Part shown: positions 1-6,357 of the stretch, piece after piece | How positions within the stretch are numbered: position 1 is the first letter of the stretch | Layout: every line of letters starts with the position of its first letter | NCBI GenBank assembly: GCA_903823545.1 | Contig: CAIJTL010000219.1 | Span: 1 to 6,357, forward strand | Direction of reading: 5' to 3' | Origin: an uncultured Planctomycetaceae bacterium | Lineage (GTDB): Bacteria; Planctomycetota; Planctomycetia; Planctomycetales; Planctomycetaceae | DNA: 6,357 bases | The notes under the pieces: model-generated | Seen by the model: the letters and a program-made list of their open reading frames with translations, nothing else | Databases searched by the model: none | Told to the model about the DNA's origin: nothing | Position numbers and translations under genes: made by a program

Positions 1-818
1 ACCAGCGTGTACGTCAACAGGTTACCAGCCGTCACTGGATCAACGTCATCGGTCTTCACGATCTCAAGATCGGTCCGTGTGATCACAACCGTCGGCTGTG
101 TTGAAGTGTTGTTGGACGGAATCGGGTCAGGTTCGTTTCCGGTGACACTGCCAGTGTTTGAAAGCGATGCGGTGGTGCTTGGTGAGACTCTCACACGCAC
201 GGTGATGGTGCCGGAGTTATTGACTGCCAAGTCATTGAGGTTCGCGGTCAGCAAACCATTGACGACGGAGACCGTTCCTTGAGTCGTTGATGCAGAGAGA
301 AACGTGAGGTTCGCAGGGAGCGAGTCAGTAACGGTGACTCCAGTGGCATTGGAGGGTCCGTGATTGGTTACGGCGAGCGTGTAAGTCAAAACGTCACCGG
401 CCGGAATCGGGTCGATGTCGTCAGTTTTGACGATGTCTAAATCCGCTCGAGTGATAACGAGCGTCGACTTGTTGGCGGAGTTGTTGCTCGGATTCAAATC
501 AAGTTCGCGCCCCGTGACGGTCGCGTTGTTGGTAATCGTACCAGTGGTTCCGGCGTTGACCTTGACCACGATCGTGACTGTGGCGGCAGCCCCTTTCGCG
601 AGAGTTCCCAGTGAGGCGGTCACGACACCATTACTCTGGGTGACCGTCCCTTGTGAGCTGCTTGCCGATTGGAATGTGACGCCCGCTGGAAGTGGGTCGG
701 TCGCCGTCACGCCAGTTGCCGTGGTACCGGTCGAATTTGTCACGGTCAGCGTGTAAGTCAGCAATTGACCGGCAACAACAGGGTCGGCGTCATCGGTCTT
801 TGTGACTCCGAGATCTGC
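1..818 (-). repeat. DUF11 tandem repeats, 372-bp period (two complete units plus one partial)
   Basis: On the minus strand, units begin at 818, 446 and 74, exactly 372 bp (124 residues) apart. Each opens with a similar block: ADLGVTKTDDADP, ADLDIVKTDDIDP and TDLEIVKTDDVDP. This is followed by AG..LTYTL.VTN, then TG.TVTDPLPAG-like and NN..TVTG-like strands, the usual layout of DUF11/conserved-repeat-domain Ig-like modules. Such modules act as stalks in extracellular proteins. The frame through all units is open with no stop between 830 and 1. The nucleotide copies are clearly diverged, so this is an old protein-level repeat and not a recent DNA duplication. The third unit is cut by the window edge, so the total number of repeats is unknown. 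Confidence 0.85.
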
Positions 819-2360
819 AGTCGGGACAAATCCCGAAGTCGACGGAAAGATTTGTGTTCGCGTCGGTATCGCCGTCACTGGTTGGTTCGGCCATTGCAGT
901 GAGCGTGACTGCGCGAGCAACGACTCCTTGACCACTCAGCGGATCGCCATTGTCGTCGTTGTTGACGTCGTTGTCGGGATCAGGTGTCGGAGCATTGCCG
1001 GTGCTGCTGATATAGCCATTGAGCACTGCGCCGTTCGCAAAGTTTGATTCGCTGATTCGCACCACATAGACGCTAGGGAATAACGAATCGAAGCTATAGA
1101 GGCCGCTGGCATTCGTCGTGGTGTTGCTAATAAAGGCGTCGACGCCGGGTGTGAAATCACCGCTGCCATCAGTGTCTTCATACAAATCGACGGCCACGTT
1201 TTGAATTGGTTGCTCGCCGGTATCGAACAGTCCGTTGTTGTTGGCGTCATTTCAAACAAAATTACCGACCGACATCGGCTGGAAGTTTGCAAAGTTCACG
1301 GTCTTCGTCAGCGGCGCATAGTTGCGTAGAACTTCCAACTGGCCATCAACCGCTTGTTTGCCAGCAATCGAGATCGAAATCGCACCGACGTTGGCAAAGT
1401 TCGCGCCATCTCCGGCTTGCGCCACGAAGCTCGAAAATGGAAGAACAACTCGACCTGTCGCTGCACCACCCGTGTTGGGAATATCGACTTGGCCTAACGA
1501 CCAATTAGATCCGTTGGTGTAAATCTTGACGTCAAGTAGTCCGCCAAGATGGTCTGATCCGACCATGAATACGAGATAACGATCGGTGCCGCCCCCCGTA
1601 ATGTCGATGCCCCCAGTCCAGTCGGATTGAGAGTTGCGCCATCACTGTCGATGCCGTCCCAAATCACATCGCGAGTTCCGTTCGCAACAGAGCTCGCCGT
1701 GAATTCCAATACGTCCGGTGTGACATCGTTAGCTGCCAATGCCACTGAACCTGTTGGCGATGTCAGTTGAATTGCGAAATCCCGCTCGCCACCGATCGCT
1801 TCTGAGGCAAGCATCGCTGAGAATTGAGTACGATTGGTAGTCGTTGCGGTTGTGACCTGTGTCGTCGTGCTGAAGTCGTCGATTAAGACACCGGGGACTC
1901 CCAACGCATCGTTGGCGGAAATGTCCTGAGTGACAATGTTTGCTCCAGGACGTTGTTGATGGCCAGCGACGGCCGCTTGTTTGACGAAGTAACGACCGGC
2001 AGACAAATACTCGAATTCGTAGTGGCCTTGAGAGTCCGTTGGTTTCGTGTCGATGAGCACGTCGTCAACAGCGCCCCCGTCGAAGACGTTGTTCCCACCA
2101 TCTTGGTACAGCGAAACATTGACGCCATTGAGCGCCGGATCGTTGATCGATAGGCCGTTACCAGACAGGTCATCGAACACGGTTCCGGAGATCAGTGCGA
2201 GTCCCGTCGGCAGGCTGCGTGACTCAAGCACTTCAATGCGCCCCAAAGCAGCGGGGCGAGTTCGAGGTCGTCGACTGCGATGCAAAGTGCCGCGACCGAC
2301 CGATTTTACGGTTGATTGCAGCCGGAGCTGAATTTGACTCCAAACGTCGCCGAACAACAT
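1..2360 (-). pseudogene. Broken LEPR-type surface protein with SdrD/Cna-B-like and DUF11 repeats, C-terminus beyond window
   Basis: This would encode a secreted or cell-surface structural or adhesive protein. The ATG at 2360 follows two in-frame TGA codons, so the start is well bounded. Residues 1-44 are basic, and residues 45-53 read LESRSLPTG, a variant of the planctomycete LEPR-XLL N-terminal motif. Residues about 57-150 form a first SdrD/Cna-B-like domain (SGTVFDDLSGNG onwards). About 1905-1290 encodes a beta-rich stretch of unknown family. About 1275-832 encodes a second SdrD B-like domain (NDANNNGLFD ... VDFG). From 818 to the left edge come DUF11 repeats. Three lesions break it: one base missing in the C run at 1610-1614, TGA at 1252-1254 in place of an expected Trp, and one extra base near 828-831. 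The two indels cancel, so the first and last segments share a frame. Outside the lesions the frame is open and protein-like to position 1, which suggests recent decay or sequencing errors. The domain assignments are from pattern recognition. The structure seen is about 786 residues. Confidence 0.8.
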
Positions 2361-2555
2361 TGCTCATCACCATCGAAAGCGCCAACACGATCAGCCTCCG
2401 CTGATGAAGTGTCTGTCTTTTCGACCAAGCGACGAATCCATTCGCTGCTACTACGACCCAAGAAACATGAAGCGTCCGTGAGGACGAGACGCTCGCAAAG
2501 ACTCCGATTCAAAACCGTTTGTAGTTCTCTCTCAATTGCTCTCGCTAAGCGTTCA
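2361..2555. other. Spacer between BBP7 gene and LEPR-type pseudogene
   Basis: This is 195 bp between two minus-strand genes. It has no convincing coding frame. A small hairpin (arms 2471-2476 and 2488-2493, six pairs, 11-base loop) lies about 60 bases downstream of the BBP7 stop, but no clear T tract follows on the minus strand, so it is at best a weak terminator. The stretch just upstream of the ATG at 2360 reads GGTGATGAGCA, a poor ribosome binding site. I see no clear promoter boxes. Confidence 0.5.
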
Positions 2556-3845
2556 TTACCAGCGGTAGCTCAATCCAAAATTCACACCTTGTGCCCAGAA
2601 GACCGAGTCTCGAAACGTGAAGCCGGGACGCGTTGCATCTGGTACCGGAGGATTTTCCGGTGGGATCAGTCGCGGATCGACTGTTCGATCAATCTGATCC
2701 CCGGCCCGAACCACGCGACTCCAAAGAATCGCCGTATAGCCGAGACTCGCGGTCCAACCTCTTCCGAGTTGATATCCCACTGTCAGGCCAATTTCGGGAA
2801 TCGCTGAAATCCGATTCCGTTGATAGGTGCCGATGTTGGTACGCTGAGCTAACAGACCTCCCTGATATTTCTGTGTCGTGATTCCATCATCAGTCACAGT
2901 GTCTCCAGAAATCGTGACTTGTTGCTCGGTCGCTCCCACCGCCAACCGTGTCAATAACTCACAATTCAGTCGCCCCTTTTGAGCTTGATAAACCATGCCG
3001 ACCTCTCCCCCTTGGAACGTATTCCGCGTAAGGAAGCGGTCGTGCAAATCAAACGTCCCCGGATTTTGAGGATCGAGTGATTCCAGTTCTTCGCGAATGA
3101 CCAATCCCTCGTTCAGTCGTGAATACCGATAGCCGGTTAGTAGGTGCCAACGGCTGACATTGCCACAACCCAAGTCTTTACAACCCAGGTTCCAACGCAG
3201 ACGAGCCCCTCCCGATTGAAAATCGTTGTTCGCCGAAACAGTGATCTTGCCTGCGAGCACGTCGGGATAGGAAACCAACTCTGCTGCGTTCATTTGCGTC
3301 ACTGCGTCGAAGTACGGCCGCGAGATTATGTCACTGCCATCTGAAGAAGCTTGAAAATTTTCTGTCAGACCACGCAAGTCGAGCCAATCTCCTTCGAGGG
3401 CGATCTGTTTGGAGCAATCAAGCCAGCCTCCTCCTTGTATGCGGCCTCCCCAACGAGAGTCATTCAGGATCGAAGAGTCTCCCCCAAATAGAATCCTCGC
3501 GCCAGGCGTTCCTAACACACCCGCTTCGTCAACACCGGTTCCTGGCGGACTTGCGCTGGCCAAGGGTGGAGCACTCATTCCGCGAGTCCACCACAGCAAG
3601 GCATCACCACGCAGCCAATACTGGTTGTCACTCAAACAACAACAGTTAGGCCGGTAGCAATCACACTCAGAGCAACACTCGCGGGCAAAGCACTCGTTGA
3701 TGTCATCATCATAGTTGCTGTAGAACTCGGCCCCTTCTTCGTGGAAGTAGTCCTCCTCGTCATCATGCGCATAAGCAACAAAGCTGTTGCCACAGGTGAC
3801 GGCCAAGCAGGCAAACAAGAACAGTCTCGCACCTAATCGATACAT
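2556..3845 (-). CDS. BBP7 family outer membrane beta-barrel protein
   Basis: This is probably an outer-membrane barrel protein; the family's exact function is not established. I chose the ATG at 3845, giving 429 residues, because it opens directly into a classical signal peptide: basic MYRLGAR, hydrophobic LFLFACLAVTCGNSFV, and cleavage after AYA (residue 26). An AGGG lies 11 bases upstream. A GTG at 3911 would add 22 residues ahead of the signal and is less likely. Residues 28-48 are very acidic. Residues 52-70 hold eight cysteines. The family hallmark follows: YWLRGDALLWW at about 76-86, SAPPL, then GVLGTPGARILFGG at about 109-122 and GGRIQGGGWLD. The rest alternates polar and hydrophobic residues as barrel strands do, and the protein ends FGLSYRW, with a terminal aromatic residue as in many barrel proteins. 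The stop is TAA. The gene is intact, transcribed towards the broken surface protein gene and divergent from the amidohydrolase gene. The family call is firm from the hallmark motifs. Confidence 0.9.
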   Translation of the reverse strand: MYRLGARLFLFACLAVTCGNSFVAYAHDDEEDYFHEEGAEFYSNYDDDINECFARECCSECDCYRPNCCCLSDNQYWLRGDALLWWTRGMSAPPLASASPPGTGVDEAGVLGTPGARILFGGDSSILNDSRWGGRIQGGGWLDCSKQIALEGDWLDLRGLTENFQASSDGSDIISRPYFDAVTQMNAAELVSYPDVLAGKITVSANNDFQSGGARLRWNLGCKDLGCGNVSRWHLLTGYRYSRLNEGLVIREELESLDPQNPGTFDLHDRFLTRNTFQGGEVGMVYQAQKGRLNCELLTRLAVGATEQQVTISGDTVTDDGITTQKYQGGLLAQRTNIGTYQRNRISAIPEIGLTVGYQLGRGWTASLGYTAILWSRVVRAGDQIDRTVDPRLIPPENPPVPDATRPGFTFRDSVFWAQGVNFGLSYRW

Positions 3846-4051
3846 CACAGCCTGATCCCTGACTCGTGAGAGAAGTTTTCCCTTGAGGTATCGTCCGCCT
3901 AATCGGAACACTCAACGAAATCTGACTGACCGGCAAAGTTTCACAGCACGCAGGCGATTGCGAGCTCCGTCCGACTCAGCATCGGCAGTTTCTGCCGGTC
4001 AAGACCTCAAAAACTCTGATCCTGGCAAACACATCTCATAAGGACCAAGTT
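3846..4051. promoter_or_regulatory. Divergent intergenic region with nested palindromes
   Basis: These 206 bp separate the divergent BBP7 and amidohydrolase genes and must hold promoters for both unless transcription enters from further away. A 9-bp perfect inverted repeat, TGACCGGCA at 3927-3935 and TGCCGGTCA at 3993-4001, is separated by 57 bases. The right arm also takes part in a compact hairpin, CGGCAG-TTT-CTGCCG at 3983-3997, which extends to 3981-3999 with one G-T pair and one A-T pair. The two pairings exclude each other. They could be an operator or a leader structure for the amidohydrolase; that is inference. I cannot assign -10 and -35 boxes with confidence. Confidence 0.4.
4040..4044 (+). 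promoter_or_regulatory. Ribosome binding site of the M20D amidohydrolase
   Basis: AAGGA ends seven bases before the ATG at 4052, which is good Shine-Dalgarno spacing. It fixes the start of the amidohydrolase, which is also where family similarity begins. Confidence 0.75.
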
Positions 4052-5248
4052 ATGTCCGTGATCCCTCGCCTGAATGAACTGCATCCTGAAATGACGACTT
4101 GGCGACGCGAATTACACGCGCATCCGCAGACAGCATTTGAAGAGACATTCGCATCCGAATTCATCGCCAAAAAGCTGCAAGCCTGGGGCATTGAAATCCA
4201 TCAAGGCTTGGCAAAGACTGGCGTCGTCGGAGTGATTCAGGGACGTCGAACGGCGGGGACAACTACATCGAATTCAGGACCACTCAGAACGATTGGCCTG
4301 AGAGCCGACATTGATGCGCTCGACATCCAAGAACAGAACGATCTGCCGTATAAGTCAAAGTTTGCCGGCAAGATGCACGCCTGCGGCCATGACGGCCACA
4401 CAACAATGCTGCTCGGTGCAGCGAAGTATCTGGCCGAAACTCGCAACTTCACCGGCTCAGTCTGCGTGATTTTTCAACCGGCCGAAGAGAACGAGGGTGG
4501 CGGGCGCGTAATGGTTGAAGAAGGTCTCTTCGACAAGTTCCCATGTGACGCTGTTTTTGGAATGCACAATTGGCCTGGAATTCCAGTCGGACAATTCGGA
4601 GCCTGCTCGGGCCCGATCATGGCCGCGTTCGATGTTTTCGAGATCACCGTCAAAGGACAGGGGACTCACGCCGCAATGCCGCATCTTGGAATCGATCCGA
4701 TTGTCGAAGCGGCTCAAATCGTCACAGCGTTGCAAACGATCGCAAGTCGCAATGTGAACCCGCTTGATCAAGTAGTCTTGAGCATCACTCAGATTCACGG
4801 CGGCGACACCTGGAACGTGATCCCTACCGAGGTCAAATTGCGTGGCACCGTCCGCACGTTTCGCCAACCGGTCCAAGACATGGTCGAAGCCAACGTGCGG
4901 CGGATCATCACCGGCATTGCGGCATCATTAGGCGGTTCTGCTGATCTCCGTTACGAACGCCGCTATCCCGCCACGATCAACACGGCTCAAGAAACCGAAT
5001 GGGCCAGCGCAACCGCTGTTGAGGTTGCTGGCGAAGACCAAGTCGACACCCACGTTGCACCTTGCATGGGTTCCGAAGACTTCGCGTTCTTATTGCAGAA
5101 ACGCCCCGGTTGCTACATTTGGGCCGGAAACGGCCCGTCAGATAATGGCCGATTACTCCACAATCCGAAGTACGACTTCAACGATGATTTGCTCCCGATC
5201 GGAGCCACCTATTGGGCAAGGCTCGCCGAGCGGCTATTGGGAGGATGA
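4052..5248 (+). CDS. M20D family metal-dependent amidohydrolase (hippurate / N-acyl amino acid hydrolase type)
   Basis: This is predicted to cleave an amide bond between an acyl group and an amino acid using two bound metal ions in the cytoplasm. Relatives include hippurate hydrolase, IAA-amino-acid hydrolases and N-acetyl-diaminopimelate deacetylase; the sequence does not tell which substrate is used. At 398 residues it has the family's usual length. Visible landmarks are WRRELHAHP (17-25), LRADIDALDIQE (83-94), MHACGHDGHTTML with metal ligands Cys111 and His113, PAEENEGGG with Glu145 and Glu146, MHNWP with His172, the dimerisation-domain stretch GTHAAMPHLGIDPI (204-217), GSEDFAF (340-346) and LLHNP with His370. 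All expected ligands are present and there is no signal peptide. A short Thr/Ser-rich insertion (about 66-77) precedes LRADIDAL. It starts at an ATG with a good ribosome binding site and ends in TGA. It stands alone on this strand: divergent from BBP7 and convergent with the SUMF1-fold gene. Confidence 0.93.
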   Translation: MSVIPRLNELHPEMTTWRRELHAHPQTAFEETFASEFIAKKLQAWGIEIHQGLAKTGVVGVIQGRRTAGTTTSNSGPLRTIGLRADIDALDIQEQNDLPYKSKFAGKMHACGHDGHTTMLLGAAKYLAETRNFTGSVCVIFQPAEENEGGGRVMVEEGLFDKFPCDAVFGMHNWPGIPVGQFGACSGPIMAAFDVFEITVKGQGTHAAMPHLGIDPIVEAAQIVTALQTIASRNVNPLDQVVLSITQIHGGDTWNVIPTEVKLRGTVRTFRQPVQDMVEANVRRIITGIAASLGGSADLRYERRYPATINTAQETEWASATAVEVAGEDQVDTHVAPCMGSEDFAFLLQKRPGCYIWAGNGPSDNGRLLHNPKYDFNDDLLPIGATYWARLAERLLGG

Positions 5249-5406
5249 GTCGCTGTCGGATTTGGACACTATGAAACAAGTCCGTAGGACGGGCACTCTT
5301 GCCCGTCAAGCCGCAATAAGACGACAGGCAAGAGCGCCCGTCCTACAACACTACCCGTAAAGGAGAGCGGGTGGCCAACGACAGCCTTACGTTCCGTCCC
5401 GCAAAT
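5249..5406. other. Convergent spacer between amidohydrolase and SUMF1-fold gene
   Basis: These are 158 bp between two genes pointing at each other. The region is dominated by the long inverted repeat at 5284-5346. A second small hairpin (ACCCG at 5353-5357 with CGGGT at 5368-5372) lies on its FGE side. No credible gene is present. Confidence 0.6.
5284..5346. repeat. 24-bp inverted repeat (REP/MITE-like element or bidirectional terminator)
   Basis: The left arm (5284-5307) begins GTAGGACGGGC and ends TTGCCCGTC. The right arm (5323-5346) is its reverse complement except at arm positions 12 and 21. The loop is 15 bases (5308-5322). Read as plus-strand RNA, the two differences are A-C mismatches. 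Read as minus-strand RNA, both become G-U pairs, so all 24 positions pair. It sits between the ends of two convergent genes, where a shared terminator is expected, though no long T tract follows on either side. From memory, similar GTAGGACGGGC hairpins recur between planctomycete genes, which would make it a dispersed palindromic element; this was not checked. No transposase or obvious target duplication is seen. Confidence 0.75.
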
Positions 5407-6264
5407 TCACTCGTCTCGCACGACACGCAGGCTGCCGTGTTGCGGAGACGACGGACTGCGAGCTTCTCTGAAAGCGGAACGTTGGCGGTGTGGTTGGAAC
5501 CCGAAGCTGCCGCCACGTTGGACTCTGTCGATCGAACCTGTCTGACTTTGTCTTGGTCCGGTCGGATTCATGACCACATTGGTGGTGGACTCGTAGGGGG
5601 CAAACCCGTCGGAGCACCATTCGGATTCGTTGCCGAGCATGTCGAACAGGCCGAAACGGTTCCACTTCTTGGACATGACGGGCGAGTGGCGGTAGTTGGA
5701 GTTTGAGGACGTGACGGCGTGCTCGGTCAGCAATGCTGGATCGGTGCCGAATGGCCACAGCGAATCGGTGCCGGCTCGGCACGCAAACTCCCATTCGGCT
5801 TCTGTAGGAAGGCGATAGGCCACGGGACGACGCTGCTGTTTCGTTTCGCGTTGACTGAGCCACTCGCAAAAGGCGTTCGCGTCGTTCCAACTGAGGTTGC
5901 TCGCGGGATGCTTTTCGGTCAGCGATTGTTCGCCAGTGTTGTTCCAATGAAAACCGGGACGCTGTTCCCATTGTCCATCGACGACTCCGTAGCCGGAGGT
6001 TTTTTCAGCCTCCGTGATGTAGCCTGAGTCGTCAACGAATTGCCGAAACTGAGCGATCGTCACTTCCGATTGCCCGATCCAGAAGGGGCGTTCCAATCGC
6101 ACTCGGTGCGACGGCATCTCGTTGCGGACGTGCGCATGTTCGTCGGCGTTCGGAATCAGCGCGGCGAGCCTCTCAAATTCCGCTTCGGTCGTCCCCATCG
6201 TGAATTCGCCCGGTGGGATCAGCATCAATGTCATGCCGTTTGACGATTGGATGGCCGATAACAA
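5407..6264 (-). CDS. SUMF1/FGE-sulfatase domain protein lacking the catalytic cysteine pair
   Basis: The protein carries the formylglycine-generating-enzyme fold almost from end to end. From a TTG at 6264 it is 285 residues. Hallmarks are GMTLMLIPPGEFTMGT (10-25), FWIGQSEVTIAQFRQFV (61-77), HPASNLSWNDANAFCEWL (119-136), RLPTEAEWEFACRAG (151-165), GLFDMLGNESEWC (205-217), RVQRGGSF (247-254) and the ending SLRVVRD. True FGE uses two cysteines near the C-terminus, in RCxxR and GFRC; here the matching places read QRSAFR and SLRVV. Cysteines occur only at 133, 162 and 217. It is therefore probably not a formylglycine-generating enzyme but one of the many SUMF1-fold proteins with another role. There is no signal peptide. 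An in-frame TAA lies three codons upstream of the TTG. The ATG at 6234 is the alternative start and begins right at the domain. The domain looks complete, but any N-terminal extension common in planctomycete homologues is absent. It ends in TGA and converges on the amidohydrolase. Confidence 0.85.
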   Translation of the reverse strand: MLSAIQSSNGMTLMLIPPGEFTMGTTEAEFERLAALIPNADEHAHVRNEMPSHRVRLERPFWIGQSEVTIAQFRQFVDDSGYITEAEKTSGYGVVDGQWEQRPGFHWNNTGEQSLTEKHPASNLSWNDANAFCEWLSQRETKQQRRPVAYRLPTEAEWEFACRAGTDSLWPFGTDPALLTEHAVTSSNSNYRHSPVMSKKWNRFGLFDMLGNESEWCSDGFAPYESTTNVVMNPTGPRQSQTGSIDRVQRGGSFGFQPHRQRSAFREARSPSSPQHGSLRVVRDE

Positions 6265-6357
6265 GAAGTGGTCTTACGGCGACCATGCTCTCTCCGCGTT
6301 CAATGCTCTTCGGGAGATCACCGAACGCGGGTTCGTGAACTACCCGGCCAACACCCC
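6251..6357 (+). CDS. Unrecognised reading frame, 5' portion only, runs off the right edge
   Basis: From the ATG at 6251 the plus strand reads MADNKKWSYGDHALSAF then NALREITERGFVNYPANTP, open to the window end. In-frame ATG 6233 would add MPFDDW. The stretch looks coding: 26 of 34 codons after the ATG end in G or C and the composition is that of a soluble helical protein. I do not recognise the family. No Shine-Dalgarno sequence precedes either ATG, and both starts overlap or abut the 5' end of the minus-strand SUMF1-fold gene, which leaves no room for two divergent promoters. It may be a true gene start, the interior of a gene cut by a rearrangement or misassembly near 6240, or a chance frame. 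It is too short for a firm call. Confidence 0.4.
   Translation, partial: MADNKKWSYGDHALSAFNALREITERGFVNYPANT

Noticed and set aside
1..756. Plus-strand open frames opposite the DUF11 repeats (7-282 and 415-756)
   Set aside because: They are mirror frames of a Thr/Val-rich repeat on the minus strand, recur with the 372-bp period and lack ribosome binding sites. The minus-strand reading has family motifs and an uninterrupted frame.
1252..1254. Use of UGA for Trp (alternative genetic code)
   Set aside because: TGA correctly ends the M20D and SUMF1-fold genes at the expected family C-termini, and Trp in the same gene is encoded by TGG.
2471..2493. Rho-independent terminator after BBP7
   Set aside because: The stem is only six pairs with an 11-base loop, a competing 4-bp stem lies inside it, and no T tract follows on the minus strand.
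2306..2512. Minus-strand 68-residue frame overlapping the pseudogene start
   Set aside because: It overlaps the bounded start of the LEPR-type gene in another frame, has no ribosome binding site or recognisable motif, and ends inside that gene.
3846..3911. Upstream GTG start (3911) for the BBP7 protein
   Set aside because: It would put 22 hydrophilic residues before a clean signal peptide that starts at the ATG at 3845.
5371..5706. Plus-strand GTG frame of 111 codons with a strong AGGAG at 5361-5365
   Set aside because: The Shine-Dalgarno match and 5-base spacing are good, but the frame lies wholly antisense to the SUMF1-fold gene 3' half, which has clear family motifs, and the product resembles no family I know. 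It looks like a chance match beside the inverted repeat.

Overview
The window reads as a fragment of a planctomycete chromosome. Two surface-protein types point there. One is a BBP7-type outer-membrane beta-barrel protein, a family known mainly from Rhodopirellula-like planctomycetes. The other is a large extracellular protein whose N-terminus carries a variant of the planctomycete LEPR-XLL-type motif, followed by SdrD/Cna-B-like and DUF11 domains. The genus cannot be fixed from the sequence. TGA ends two of the intact genes, so the standard bacterial code applies.

Layout: (1) Positions 1-2360, minus strand: a large repeat-rich surface protein gene that runs off the left edge and carries three separate lesions (a 1-base deletion, an in-frame UGA and a 1-base insertion), so I annotate it as a pseudogene. 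(2) Positions 2361-2555: a spacer with only a weak hairpin. (3) Positions 2556-3845, minus strand: an intact BBP7-family outer-membrane protein with a signal peptide and a cysteine cluster. (4) Positions 3846-4051: a divergent promoter region with nested palindromes. (5) Positions 4052-5248, plus strand: an intact M20D-family metal-dependent amidohydrolase with a good ribosome binding site. (6) Positions 5249-5406: a convergent spacer holding a long inverted repeat. (7) Positions 5407-6264, minus strand: an SUMF1/FGE-fold protein that lacks the catalytic cysteine pair. (8) From about 6233/6251 to the right edge, plus strand: the start of an unrecognised reading frame lying head to head on the FGE-like gene.

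The genes do not form one pathway. The left half is cell-surface material (a barrel protein and a broken adhesin-like protein in the same orientation). The right half is a soluble peptidase-family enzyme and an SUMF1-fold protein. I see no defence system, mobile element with a transposase, CRISPR array or RNA gene. The most notable points are the concentration of lesions in the surface protein while its neighbours are intact, the 24-bp inverted repeat whose minus-strand RNA would pair completely, and the abrupt head-to-head junction near 6240.
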